A DNA stretch of 64,000 bases from Actinobacteria bacterium 69-20 (GTDB taxonomy: Bacteria > Actinomycetota > Actinomycetes > Mycobacteriales > Nakamurellaceae). Where the stretch lies: contig MKSW01000011.1 in NCBI GenBank assembly GCA_001897425.1, positions 1-64,000 of the forward strand, read 5' to 3'. Below the pieces are notes generated by a model. That model searched no databases and was not told where the DNA came from. It saw nothing but the letters and a program-made list of their open reading frames with translations. Below are positions 35,297-47,400 of this stretch, piece by piece; within the stretch, counting starts at the first letter, position 1; each line of letters starts with the position of its first letter. Made by a program: the position numbers and the translations under genes.

Positions 35297-37168
35297 TCAT
35301 TCGGACCGGTGCCGGCCGCCTCCGGGCGACTGGTCGCGGGACGGCTCGCCGCCGGACGGAGCCGCGCCGCCGCCGAAGTCCGGGCGCCACTGCTCGGTCG
35401 CGGGGCCGGGATCGGACGGTGTGCCGCCGCTGAATTCCGGTTGCCACTGCTCCGTTGCCGGGCCGGAATCAGGCAGCTCAGGATCGGGCGCGCCAGCCGG
35501 CCCGGACTGCCTTGAGCCACCCGCGCCCGGGACCCACGACGCGCCGGTGCCGGGAAAAGCCCCGGGAGCCGCGCCGTAGATCGCCTCCGTCGGCGCCGCA
35601 GCAGACACCCCGCCGGGGAACTGGCCGGGCGCGGACATCTGCCATCCCGGCTCCATCGACCCGGCCCGCGCATACTCCTGACCGGCATCCGTTGCATGGA
35701 CGGGCCACCCGGCGCGGTCCGGAACGTCGTCATAGGCGTCCCGCGGCCTGGCCTGGTCTGCGGCCCAACCGGGCGACGGGACCACCGCCTCCACCGGCGT
35801 GAGCGGCTCCCCACCGGCCTCATCGCGCCGCCGCCGGAGCATCAGCACGATGCCCGCCGCACCACCGATCAGCACTACGACACCGAGCACGACCCACAAC
35901 CAGATCAGCCTGCCCGCGCCCGTCGTGTCCCCACCGGCCGCGAGATTGCCCGGAGCCCCCGCTGCGACCGCCGCGTCGGTCGACACCAGCGCCGATTCGG
36001 CGGTAGACGACGAATCGGGCGTCGGCGCCGCGTTCGACGTCGACTCCGCCGAATCGCTCGCGGTGTCCGTCGCGGCTGCGGTGCCGGAGGTCGTCATGTC
36101 CGTCGCGGACGTGTCGGTCGCGGTCCCGGTCGTCACGGCGGCGTCACCGACCTCGAACTGCGCGATGCCGACCCGCCCGGACTTCTGTCCCACGGCCTGT
36201 ATCAGGTGCTCCCCGGCCGGCAGATCCGGCGGGACCGTGAACGAGATGGTGACCTTGCCGCTGCCGTCCGCCCGAACCGGAGGCAGCGAGATCGGATCGG
36301 AGTACAGGGTGACGTCGACCGTCTCGCTCGGCTGGAAGCCGCTGAACACGATCACCTGGGTAGCGCCGGCCGCGAGCGACGTCTGGGCCACCGAATCGGG
36401 GGCGACCGTCGTGGGTGCCGTGCCGAGGGTCTGCGTGGTCGGCGCACCGCCGGGCTGGGACGTCTGTCCACCACCGGAGGTGGGCGGCTGCGTGGCTACG
36501 AAGCGCACGGGCACGCGCGCGTCCTGGCTGCGGTCACCGTTCTTCGAGCTGCGGGTGTAGACGGAGCACGGATTCGCCACGCAGTCCGCGTCCTGACCCG
36601 CGGCCGCAAGCAACCGCAACGTGAGGTCGAAAGATCCGTGATTGCGCCACCGCGTCGTCACCGGCCCCGGGTAGGGCGGCTGGTGAGCCGAGGTGACCAC
36701 GCCCCAGGAGCTGGTCGCATTGGCGCCCGGGATCGCGCCACCCACGCAATGCGCCAGCGACGCCGGTGCCGCGCCGTCGTCCTCGCATACCGCCACCCAC
36801 AGGTCGGTGTCCGTGTTGTATCCGGATCCACGCACGTTGATCGCCGCACCGAACGGCGGCAGTCCCCGAGCCGGCGTGACCGAGAGCTGGCGCCGGCCAC
36901 CGTCCCCGCCGATGGTGGTACTCGCCGTTCCGCCGGGCTCGCCCGGGCGAAGCGCGGGCCTGGCCGCGCGTGCCGCTGCCGGGTTCACTGCCGGGTTCCC
37001 GCCCATGACGCTGTTCGGCGACGCGAGCGTCGCGGAAGCGGCTGCCGCCTGCGCCACGGAACTCCGACCGACGATCGCGGCAGCGCCCAGCAGCAGGAGC
37101 GCGGCGACCAGGACGCCGACGACCCGGCGCTGCCGCACCGCGGGCGCGTACGGGTGTCGTCGAATCAT
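35297..37168 (-). CDS. Membrane-anchored extracellular protein with cytoplasmic repeat tail, in operon with a two-component system
   Basis: The product has 623 residues. A signal peptide or anchor lies at about 14-42. An extracellular part of about 375 residues contains a beta-sandwich-like domain (95-225, 'VRGSGYNTDTDLWVAVCEDDG', with four Cys) and a second one (250-342, 'VFSGFQPSETVDVTLYSDPI') before a Thr/Ser/Ala-rich stalk. One transmembrane helix lies at 421-443, followed by 'RRRR' and a Gly/Pro-rich cytoplasmic tail of 180 residues with the repeat 'GPATEQW(Q/R)P(E/D)F'. The family is not recognised. It starts 49 bp after the histidine kinase gene, so all three genes are probably cotranscribed. 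It may be a surface sensor partner or adhesin. Confidence 0.75.
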   Translation of the reverse strand: MIRRHPYAPAVRQRRVVGVLVAALLLLGAAAIVGRSSVAQAAAASATLASPNSVMGGNPAVNPAAARAARPALRPGEPGGTASTTIGGDGGRRQLSVTPARGLPPFGAAINVRGSGYNTDTDLWVAVCEDDGAAPASLAHCVGGAIPGANATSSWGVVTSAHQPPYPGPVTTRWRNHGSFDLTLRLLAAAGQDADCVANPCSVYTRSSKNGDRSQDARVPVRFVATQPPTSGGGQTSQPGGAPTTQTLGTAPTTVAPDSVAQTSLAAGATQVIVFSGFQPSETVDVTLYSDPISLPPVRADGSGKVTISFTVPPDLPAGEHLIQAVGQKSGRVGIAQFEVGDAAVTTGTATDTSATDMTTSGTAAATDTASDSAESTSNAAPTPDSSSTAESALVSTDAAVAAGAPGNLAAGGDTTGAGRLIWLWVVLGVVVLIGGAAGIVLMLRRRRDEAGGEPLTPVEAVVPSPGWAADQARPRDAYDDVPDRAGWPVHATDAGQEYARAGSMEPGWQMSAPGQFPGGVSAAAPTEAIYGAAPGAFPGTGASWVPGAGGSRQSGPAGAPDPELPDSGPATEQWQPEFSGGTPSDPGPATEQWRPDFGGGAAPSGGEPSRDQSPGGGRHRSE

Positions 37169-37217
37169 GCCTCGTTGCCTTCCAGTCAGCAGTCCTTCGG
37201 TGGCGGCCGTCCGCGCT

Positions 37218-39044
37218 CTATTGTGCGTCACCGCCGCGACCGCGCGCGCCATCGTCGGCGCGCCGTTCGGCCGCGCTGCGCCCCTGGTCGCGCCCGTGTT
37301 CGCGCTCTCCATGCCGGGTTCGGCCATCGACTCCGGCATGCACGTGCGCCTTGACCGCCGGCAGGAACACGGTGATCGTGAGCCCGCCGCCGGGCGTCGG
37401 CGAGGCGACGACACGGCCACGATGCATGCGCACGATCGAGGCCACGATCGATAGGCCCAGGCCCGAACCGCCGCGCTCTCTGGTGCGTGCCTTGTCCGCT
37501 CGGAAGAACCGGTCGAAGAGCTTCGGGAGACTCGCCGCGTCCACCCCGGGGCCGTTGTCGATCACCGCGACGGCCACCACCTCCGGGGATGCGGTCACCG
37601 AGAGGGTCGCGACGGTGCCGGGCGGGGTGTGCGTTCGCACGTTGCCCAGCAGATTGGCGAAGAGTTGGTGCAGCCGCATGCGGTCACCGCGCACCACCGC
37701 CCGGGCGGACGTGCCGGCGAGCCGCCACGTCCTCGACGGATCGATCACCGCGGCGTCGTCGATGGCTCCGGAAAGCAGCGGCATCAGGTCGACATCGTCG
37801 GTGGGCCAAGCATTGTCGGCGTCGGTCTGGGTGAGTGTGAGGAGGTCCTCGACCAGCGCGCCCATGCGTTTCGACTCGAACCCCATCCGCTCCATGGCTC
37901 GGTCGACCGCCTCGTCGAAATCCAGGGCGCCGGCCCGGTAGAGGTCCGTGTACCCGCGGATCGCCGCCACCGGGGTGCGCAGCTCGTGCGAGGCGTCCGC
38001 GACGAACTGGCGCATGCGGTCCTCGCTGTGCTCCCGTTCCGCCAGCAGGGCGGACACGCCGTCGACCATGCCGTTGAACGCGATGCCTAGCCGGCCGACC
38101 TCGGTGCCTGCCGAACCCGGGGCGACACGCCGCGACAGGTCGCCGCCGGCGATCTCGTCGGCCGTGCGAGCCATGGTCTCCAGCGGTCGCAACTCCCGGC
38201 GAACGACTAACCCGGCGATGCCCCCGACCAGGATTAACAGGCCCAGCGAGATCAGCGTTTCGAGCAGGACGATCCGACTGACCGTATTCTGCGTGTCGTT
38301 CATCGGGATCCAGAACACCAGCAGGAACTGCGACTGGCCATCGACCTCCGCGACCAAAGCTTCGGCTCGATAGACCGCCCCGTCACCGCTGGCGTCCGGC
38401 ACCGTGTACGGCACACCGAGGGCGGGAGCTCGCCCCACCGCCGGGTTCGCGTTCGGCAGTCCAGCCGGGGTACTGAGCACCTGCGCGGTTCCCGGGCCGC
38501 GGACGATCGTTACGCCCAACTCGCCCGCCAGTGGATTGGATTGCAGCTGCTGCTGCAGCGTGATGTACGGGTTGTGGTTTTGCCGCACGCTGGTGATCAC
38601 GCTGGTGAGCGTCTGGTCCTTCGCGTCGATCAGCGATGTCCTGGTGACCAGCGGGATCACCACATCGACGGCGATCAGGGCCACGGCGACCACGACCAGC
38701 ACGAGCGCGATCAGCCTGGACCGTAGGCTGAGTCGGCCGAACCGGCCGAACCGGCGGACGCGCCGGCGGCGGGAGCCGATCGCTTGAGCCGCTCCCGGCG
38801 CTTGGCCGGCTCCGGACGTCGCAGACGGCGGGGTGGTCTGCGGCGCTGTCGATTCCGGAGCAGAGTCGCCGCTGTGCGGACCGGCCTCCGCAGCCGCGTG
38901 CTCCGCGGCCCGACCCTCAGACTCCGACGCAGCCTGCTCCGCGGCCGGCTTCACGTCGTGCGGCACGGCAGTGTCCCGTCCCGCGGCAGGGTCAGCGGGC
39001 GGCTCGGCGGCCGGCGACGTCATCGGCGGTTCTCGCATCCGCAC
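37218..39044 (-). CDS. OmpR-partner sensor histidine kinase (HisKA)
   Basis: The product has 608 residues. A long disordered Ala/Pro/Glu-rich N-terminus (1-90) precedes transmembrane helix 1 (about 108-134), an extracellular sensor domain of about 120 residues, helix 2 (about 257-281) and a HAMP domain. HisKA follows with H353 in 'DASHELRTPVAAIRGY', then HATPase_c with 'FANLLGNVRTHTPPG', 'DNGPGVD' and 'GGSGLGLSIV'. A charged tail of about 40 residues ends it. GTG 39044 is used; ATG at 39038 or 39023 is possible. It resembles the TrcS/TcrY group of mycobacterial kinases. The regulator lies 16 bp upstream. Confidence 0.92.
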   Translation of the reverse strand: MRMREPPMTSPAAEPPADPAAGRDTAVPHDVKPAAEQAASESEGRAAEHAAAEAGPHSGDSAPESTAPQTTPPSATSGAGQAPGAAQAIGSRRRRVRRFGRFGRLSLRSRLIALVLVVVAVALIAVDVVIPLVTRTSLIDAKDQTLTSVITSVRQNHNPYITLQQQLQSNPLAGELGVTIVRGPGTAQVLSTPAGLPNANPAVGRAPALGVPYTVPDASGDGAVYRAEALVAEVDGQSQFLLVFWIPMNDTQNTVSRIVLLETLISLGLLILVGGIAGLVVRRELRPLETMARTADEIAGGDLSRRVAPGSAGTEVGRLGIAFNGMVDGVSALLAEREHSEDRMRQFVADASHELRTPVAAIRGYTDLYRAGALDFDEAVDRAMERMGFESKRMGALVEDLLTLTQTDADNAWPTDDVDLMPLLSGAIDDAAVIDPSRTWRLAGTSARAVVRGDRMRLHQLFANLLGNVRTHTPPGTVATLSVTASPEVVAVAVIDNGPGVDAASLPKLFDRFFRADKARTRERGGSGLGLSIVASIVRMHRGRVVASPTPGGGLTITVFLPAVKAHVHAGVDGRTRHGEREHGRDQGRSAAERRADDGARGRGGDAQ

Positions 39045-39060
39045 ATCAGCCGCTCACCCG

Positions 39061-39759
39061 TCAGTGCCGCTCCCCGCGGAGCACATAGCCGAAGCCGCGG
39101 TGGGTGTGGATCAGCGGCTCGAGCCCGTCGAGGTCGACCTTGCGGCGCAGGTAGGAGATGTAGGTCGCAACCACCGAGTCGTCGCCGTAGAAGTCGGTGC
39201 CCCACACGGCGTCGAGCAGTTGCTGCCGAGACAGCACGACGTTGGCGTTGATCATCAGGTAGCGCAGCATCTTGTATTCGGTGGGCGCAAGGTCGATCGG
39301 CATGCCCGCGCGGGTCACCTGATACGTCGCAGGGTCGAGTTCGACATCGGCGACGCGCAGGATCTCGTCATCGGCGGATTCCGGTCGCACCCGCCGCAGC
39401 ACCGCGGACACGCGCGCGGCGAGTTCCTCGAGGCCGAACGGTTTCGTCACGTAGTCGTCGCCGCCGGCCGTGAGACCGGCGATCTTGTCGGCCGGAGTGT
39501 CTCGCGCGGACAGGAACACGACCCCGGCGTCCACCCCGGCCGCTCGCACCCGCCGCATCACCTCGAGCCCGTCGAAGTCCGGCAGCATGATGTCGAGGAT
39601 GATGAGATCCGGGTGCTCCTCGGTGGCGTGCCGGACGGCCTCGCGCCCCGTGGCGGCCACCGACACGTGGTAGCCGAGGAATCGCATGGACGTGGCGACG
39701 ACGTCCTGCAACGACGGTTCGTCATCGACGACCAGCAGTTTGGTGTGTCCGGTGTTCAC
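39061..39759 (-). CDS. OmpR-type response regulator
   Basis: The product has 232 residues, with acidic pocket D12/D13, phospho-acceptor D56 in 'ILDIMLPDFDG', switch Lys in 'YVTKPFGLEEL' and a C-terminal winged-helix domain ('LAPTEYKMLRYLMINANVVLSRQQLLDAVWG', 'YISYLRRKVD'). GTG 39759 follows AGGAGG at seven bases. It is the first gene of the operon regulator, kinase, anchored protein. It is close to the TrcR/TcrX group by sequence pattern; target genes unknown. Confidence 0.95.
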   Translation of the reverse strand: MNTGHTKLLVVDDEPSLQDVVATSMRFLGYHVSVAATGREAVRHATEEHPDLIILDIMLPDFDGLEVMRRVRAAGVDAGVVFLSARDTPADKIAGLTAGGDDYVTKPFGLEELAARVSAVLRRVRPESADDEILRVADVELDPATYQVTRAGMPIDLAPTEYKMLRYLMINANVVLSRQQLLDAVWGTDFYGDDSVVATYISYLRRKVDLDGLEPLIHTHRGFGYVLRGERH

Positions 39760-39889
39760 GATGGCACCTCCTCGTATGCGGGGTGTGCATCCATCCGCAT
39801 AGCATTCACAGCATCACACCTCGACGCGGGCCTCATGGCAATTATCTGTGATTCGCCTGAGTGCGGTGGTGCCGCCGAAGATGGATCGG

Positions 39890-40648
39890 TTACTCTCCGA
39901 AGCGTCGATGTCGCGCAGAGTAGTCGCGCAGCGCACGCAGGAAGTCGACCCGGCGAAAATCGGGCCAATACGCATCGCAGAACCAGAACTCGGAATGCAC
40001 GCTCTGCCACAGCAGGAATCCCGACAGCCGCTGCTCCCCCGAGGTGCGGATCACCAGGTCGGGATCGGGCTGCCCCGACGTGTAAAGGTGCTCGCCGATC
40101 GCCTCCACGTCGAGGGTGTCGATCACCTCCCGAAGATCCTGTCCCGCATCAGCTTTCGCCTGCAGCAAGGACTTCACCGCGTCGGTGATCTCCTGCCGCC
40201 CGCCGTAGCCCACGGCGATGTTCACCTCGATTCCGGCGCGGTCCGCCGTGCGCAGCTCCGCGGCAGAGAGCCGGGTGGCGAGCTCCGGCGGCAGCACGCT
40301 CATCGAGCCGACGATCCGCAGCTTCCACGGCGCGCCCGGCGCCGCGAGGTCGTCGACCACATCAGCGATGATCGCGAGCAGCGCCGTGACCTCCTCCGCG
40401 GTGCGATGCAGGTTGTCGGTGGAGAGCAGCCAGAGCGTCACCATCCGGATTCCGACACCGCGGCACCAGGCGAGCAGGTCCGCGATGTGCGCCGCCCCGG
40501 CCCGGTGCCCATCGGCGCTGTCCAGGTCCTCCTTGCGCGCCCACCGCCGGTTGCCGTCGAGGATCACCCCGACGTGGTGCGGCACCGCCGTCGGGTCGAG
40601 TTGGCGCACGAGATGTGCTTCGTAAAGCCGATAGATGATCGTTGGCAT
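39890..40648 (-). CDS. Short-chain Z-isoprenyl diphosphate synthase (UppS family, Rv1086-like)
   Basis: The product has 252 residues. The catalytic Asp D31 lies in 'ILDGNRRWARK'. Other family motifs are 'GHRAGAAHIADLLAWC', 'TLWLLSTDNLHR' and the C-terminal 'DLVIRTSGEQRLSGFLLWQSVHSEFWFCD'. Enzymes of this subgroup make Z-farnesyl diphosphate, the primer for decaprenyl phosphate used in mycolyl-arabinogalactan synthesis, in the cytosol. Synteny with Rv1086 supports the short-chain type over a full-length synthase. A start at ATG 40648 fits the family; a GTG two codons upstream is possible. It is divergent from the hemolysin III gene. Confidence 0.92.
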   Translation of the reverse strand: MPTIIYRLYEAHLVRQLDPTAVPHHVGVILDGNRRWARKEDLDSADGHRAGAAHIADLLAWCRGVGIRMVTLWLLSTDNLHRTAEEVTALLAIIADVVDDLAAPGAPWKLRIVGSMSVLPPELATRLSAAELRTADRAGIEVNIAVGYGGRQEITDAVKSLLQAKADAGQDLREVIDTLDVEAIGEHLYTSGQPDPDLVIRTSGEQRLSGFLLWQSVHSEFWFCDAYWPDFRRVDFLRALRDYSARHRRFGE

Positions 40649-40713
40649 CCGCACGTGAGGCAGATTACTGCCCGGGGCAAGCGCCCGCCGCGCCGATGCG
40701 TCACTATGGAGGA

Positions 40714-41418
40714 ATGACGTCTCCCGCCGCACCCGCGGTCGCCACCCTGTCGCGATCCGAGATGCGGGAGAAGCTCGCGGCCGGCCGGCCGCGGGCGCGC
40801 GGCTGGATCCATCTGTATTCGGCGACCGTCGCGGGCGCGGTCGGCGTCGTGCTCGTCGTGATGGCGGCGACCACCGTCAGCGGCGCAGCAGCAGCGGCAT
40901 GCGCGGTCTACGCGGCCACCGTCGTCGGGCTGTTCACGGTGAGCGCCACCTATCACCGGCACATCTGGATCTCCGAGCGCACCCGACGCTGGATGAAGCG
41001 CACCGACCACTCGATGATCTTCGTGTTCATCGCCGGCACCTACACGCCGTTTGCCGTGCTGGCTCTGCCGCATCGGACGGCGACGGCGGTGTTGATCATC
41101 GTGTGGGCGGGGGCCATCGGCGGGGTGGCGCTGAAGATGGCGTGGCCGTCGGCGCCGCGCTGGCTGGGCGTGCCGGTCTACCTGGCGCTGGGCTGGGTCG
41201 CGGTGTTCATCATCCCCGACATCCTGCACGGCGGTGGGGTCGCGCCGCTGGTGCTGATGATCGCCGGCGGGGCGCTGTACTCGGCCGGCGCGGTGTTCTA
41301 CGCGACGCGGCACCCCAAGGGCTGGCCGTTGACCTTCGGCTACCACGAGTTCTTCCACGCGTTCGTCTCGGCGGCCGCGATCTGCCACTGCATCGCGATC
41401 TGGCTGATCCTCTACTGA
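40714..41418 (+). CDS. Hemolysin III family membrane protein (PAQR-type)
   Basis: The product has 234 residues and seven hydrophobic segments. Conserved polar motifs are 'ATYHRHIW' (first His), 'RTDHSMIFVFIAGTYTPF' and the C-terminal 'YHEFFHAFV...CHCIAI', the metal-site pattern of the PAQR/hemolysin III family. The real function of bacterial members is uncertain, and haemolysis is only a historical name. ATG 40714 stands one base after GGAGG, too close for a good ribosome-binding site. It is the Rv1085c equivalent. Confidence 0.9.
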   Translation: MTSPAAPAVATLSRSEMREKLAAGRPRARGWIHLYSATVAGAVGVVLVVMAATTVSGAAAAACAVYAATVVGLFTVSATYHRHIWISERTRRWMKRTDHSMIFVFIAGTYTPFAVLALPHRTATAVLIIVWAGAIGGVALKMAWPSAPRWLGVPVYLALGWVAVFIIPDILHGGGVAPLVLMIAGGALYSAGAVFYATRHPKGWPLTFGYHEFFHAFVSAAAICHCIAIWLILY

Positions 41419-41476
41419 TCCGCTACGAGACCTCCGGCAGGTGCGGCGGCGCGCGTTGCGGCCCGAGAGTGCCTGG

Positions 41477-41522
41477 TATGACGCTGTTCTCGTGCAGCGC
41501 CGGTTTCGGATCGGCCGGAGTC
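41477..41522. repeat. Decayed duplicate of the 3' end of the DUF255 gene
   Basis: The 46 bases match 41573-41618, the last coding part of the DUF255 gene, at 38 positions by eye, in the same orientation and 96 bp apart. Both copies open with a TATGACG box. The copy lies outside any gene, between the hemolysin III stop and the DUF255 stop. Confidence 0.6.
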
Positions 41523-41548
41523 GCGAGGGTCGTCCCGAAGGGTGACGC

Positions 41549-43738
<2,190 letters not shown>

Positions 43739-43933
43739 CGATCTGCACCGTTCCCGTCTCTGCCCGACAGCTACCCGGGCGTCTATCCGCGAGCACATGA
43801 CACACGAAATTGACACATGAAACCGATCCGCGGGCCGGCCGCACTGCCGCCCCGCGCCCCACGCTACCGCCGCGCCCGGAGCCCAACGGGGGTCGATTGC
43901 GCGTAGCGACGCCCCCCGGCACCAGTCACGGCC

Positions 43934-44263
43934 GTGACGAACGCAACCATGGTGACCGCCGAGCGCGGAGCCGATCCGAAGAACACATTCCTGACGACAC
44001 CCGAGGTGATGAAGCGCTACAGATGGTGCAGGACGAGAGCGTACGAATACACCGGCCCGCGGCGGCGCGAAGGCTTCCCTCCGCGCATCGGTGGGGCGTT
44101 CCGTCTCGACACCCTGATTGCTTGGGAGCAGCGCCGCCTTGCGAAGCAAGGTTGGCCGGAGGTGCAGTCCACGGGAGAACCGGCGATCGCCGTCTTGGCG
44201 AACGCCAGTCCGGCATTTCCCGCCAAGCGTCAGGCTGGACGGCGTCGGAGCGAGGCCGAGTGA
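43934..44263 (+). CDS. AlpA/excisionase-like helix-turn-helix protein
   Basis: From GTG 43934 the product has 109 residues. The core '[23 protein letters not shown]...[21 protein letters not shown]' fits the small winged helix-turn-helix of AlpA/Xis-type regulators, common in integrated phages and islands. No integrase gene or attachment site is visible nearby. Its place at the left edge of the 15.7-kb insert between backbone genes suggests that it is a leftover of a mobile element. Confidence 0.7.
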   Translation: MTNATMVTAERGADPKNTFLTTPEVMKRYRWCRTRAYEYTGPRRREGFPPRIGGAFRLDTLIAWEQRRLAKQGWPEVQSTGEPAIAVLANASPAFPAKRQAGRRRSEAE

Positions 44264-44468
44264 TGGCCACAGCGAATGGCGCTCTGCTGATGAGCGGCAA
44301 GGAACGTCGCCACGGCGGCGGGGCACGGCCATGGCGCGCACACTTGTACGCCCACCCGCCAGACTCGATGTCGATGACGAATTCCGGCCGACCGGCTCAC
44401 CCGGCCAGGCCATGTACCGGAGCACCCTGCCACGCGCTTGATCCTTGGTCTCCGACGCGCGCTTGCCG
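44264..44468. other. Intergenic stretch between the AlpA-like gene and the glucanase
   Basis: I see no gene or clear signal in these 205 bp. The terminator of the long minus-strand glucan operon should be here, but no strong hairpin stood out by eye. Confidence 0.35.
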
Positions 44469-47400
44469 CTATTGGAAGGCGCGGAACTCCGCGATCGACC
44501 ACCAGCTTCCGGAGGTTTCGGTAAGGGTGATCCTGATGTAGCGGTCCTGGACGATCGGGAAGTTCACCCCGACCCACGGCCCACCGCCTTCTCCGTTGGC
44601 GACGGTTTGCCAGGTTATATTGTCGTCGGATACCTGAACCAGGTAGCCGCGCGGATAGTCGCTGGTGTTGGGGCCGGCGTCCATCACGATGTGATTGAAC
44701 CATTGCGGCGATCCGGCGTCGACTTCGAACCAGGTTCCCGTCGCCTGCGGTGCCCCGCTGCTCCATCTGGTGGCCAGGCTGCCGTCAAGGGCGTTCCCGG
44801 CTGACCCGCCTGGCTCCGTCGCCGAGGCGGTCGCCGTCCAGCCGGTGCGGTTGTCTTCCTGTTCGCCGTAGACGCCGAGTTCCTGGATCGTCCACCAGTT
44901 GCCGGCGGTGCCGGTCTGGGTGATCTTGAGGTAGCGGGCAACCTGGACGGGAAACTGCACGAGGACTGCCTGGCCTGTTCCGGAGCCGCTGGCGACTGTT
45001 GCCCACGTTGTGTCATCACTGGATACCTGCACCTGATATCCGCGCGGGTAGTCACCGGTGGAGCTGCCGGCGTCGATGAGGAGTCGGTTGAAGGTCTGGG
45101 CTTGGCCGAAGTCCAGCTGGTAATGCTGCCCGCTGGCTTGTGCGGTCCCGGTGCTCCATCTGGTTGCCGTGTTGCCGTCGAACGCGTCGGCGGTGATATC
45201 GCCTGCCGCTGTTGATGATGCCGTTGCGGTCCAACCATTGCGGTCGAGTTCCATTTCGGCGTATGCGTGGAACTCGGCGATCGACCACCACTCGTTAGCT
45301 GTGCCTGTCTGACTGATGCGAATGTACTGCGCGTATTGCGGGTCGAACGCCATGGTCTGTTTCCAGCCGAATCCCTGGCCGGTTTTGATGGTCGTCCATG
45401 TGTTCCCGTCTGTCGACACCTGGATCTGGTATCCGCGCGGGTAGTCCCACTTGTCGCCTGATTCTGTTTCGAAGGAGATCTGGTCGAAGACTTGCTGTGC
45501 GCCGAGGTTGACTTCGAACCATTGACCGGGAGCCTGCGGGGCGCCGGTGCTCCATCGCGTCGAGGTGTTCCAGTCCAGCGCGTTGCCGGGTGACCCGCCG
45601 GGCTCAGTTGATGATGCCGTTGCGGTCCAGCCGGTTTCGGGCAGCGGTGTGGACTCCATCCACGGTTCGGCATCGGACAGGGTCTTCACATCGTTGATGA
45701 AACTGGTGTTTGGTTGCATATCGGATGTCGCGAAGCCGCCGAGCTTTGTATTGATGGTCGAGGAGTTATCGTTGTTGATCACAGGCACGGGGTTGGCGTC
45801 GCCGTTGTAGAAGCCCCAGTAGCCACCACCGCCGTCGTTCTGGCCCTGGATGACTTTGTAGTTCCAGTTGGTCCAGGACACGTGCAGGGCGTTAAGCCCG
45901 GCCATGAATTGCTTCCACACGTCGTCGTATTGATATAGCTGGTACTCGCCGTACAGCAGTGGGACGCCCCAGGCGGGATCGGCCTGGTTGGAGGCCGCGT
46001 TCGTCAGTTGGGTCTGAACGAGGTTGGCTTGGGCGTTGTAATCCAAGCCGTCCGGCATGTCGTAGGGGTGCATTTCGTAGGCGACGTTGGTCCAGCCGTA
46101 GGTGGCGGGTGGGTCGACAGCATTGAAGCCGAAGAATGCCTCCATGATGATCAGGTGGTCGGGGTCGACGGCTCGGACGGTGTTATAAAGCCGGTTGTAG
46201 TAGGCGCTCTTGGTTGCGACGTCGCTGGCCGGTTGGCTGTAGCTGAGGACCGGTTCGTTCATCAGGTCGTAGCCGGCTACCCAGGGGTCCCCGGCGTAGC
46301 GGGCGGCCATGACGGACCAGATGTTGTTGACCCAGTCCTGGTAGGTGGCGTTGTTCCAGAATTCGTTGGGGTTCAGTCCTTCTCGCCCGCAGCTTTCCCA
46401 GGGATAGTCACCCCCGGGAAGGGTGTGCAGGTCGAGGATGACGTAGATTTGTCGCTGCGCGGCCTGTTGAACCAGCCAGTCGATCTTGTCCCAGGCGTTG
46501 GTCTTCCAGGTTCCGTCGTCGTTGAGCAGTGTCTTCCATCCAATCGGCAATCGAACGACGTTGAGGCCCATGGCTGCGATGTTGTCAAGATCGGAGGCTT
46601 GGATCCAGCTGCTTTGGAAGGTGTTCAGGAGACTGGCTGCGGTGCTTGCGCCGAACCGGGTCTCGTATTCGGTGTTCATGTCGTAGTCGTCGTTATTGAG
46701 CGCGACGTTCAACTCGTCGATTGACCACCAGCTGGTTGACGAACCGGTCTGCGTGATCTTGATGTAGCGGGCCGCCACGGCTGGGAAGTTGATCGGCGTT
46801 GCTGAGGGGTAGCCGTCGGCGCCGGCCACCTGGGTCCAGGTGGAGCCGTCGGGCGAGACTTGGACGGTGTATGCGCGTGGGTAGTCGCCGGTGTCAGTGG
46901 AGTTGTCCAACTGCACTTGGTTGAACGTTTCCGTGGCGCCCATGTCGACCTGCAGCCACTGGCCGGGGGTCTGGGGCGCGCCGGTGGTCCAGCGGGTTGT
47001 GGAGTTCCCGTCCTTGATGTTGTTCGGTGAGCTGCCGGAGCCGGTGGTCGAGGCGGTGACGGTCCAACCGGTGCGATCGAAGTAGCTGCTGGAGTACACG
47101 GCGAGGCCGGCGATCGACCACCAGTTCGAGCTGTTCCCGGTTTGGACGATCTTCAGGTAGCGAATGTTTTCGGTGGTCCACATAGTTGCTGTGGTGACCC
47201 GGCCGGCGCCGAGCCCACTGGCGTATTTGGTCCAGTTCGCGTCGTCGGTGGACCCCCAGACCTCGTAGCCGCGCGGGTAGTCATCGACCGAATCCGGCCC
47301 GGCATCGAGGAGGATCTTGTTGACGGGAGTGGTTGTGCCGAGATCGACCGTGAACCATTGGCCGGGTGCCTGCGGGATGCCGCTGGTCCAGCGGGTGCCC

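Noticed and set aside
35130..35579. 149-codon plus-strand frame starting at the resolvase-like scrap
   Set aside because: Beyond about residue 36 it is antisense to the anchored surface protein gene and has no domain; only the short recombinase-like segment was kept.
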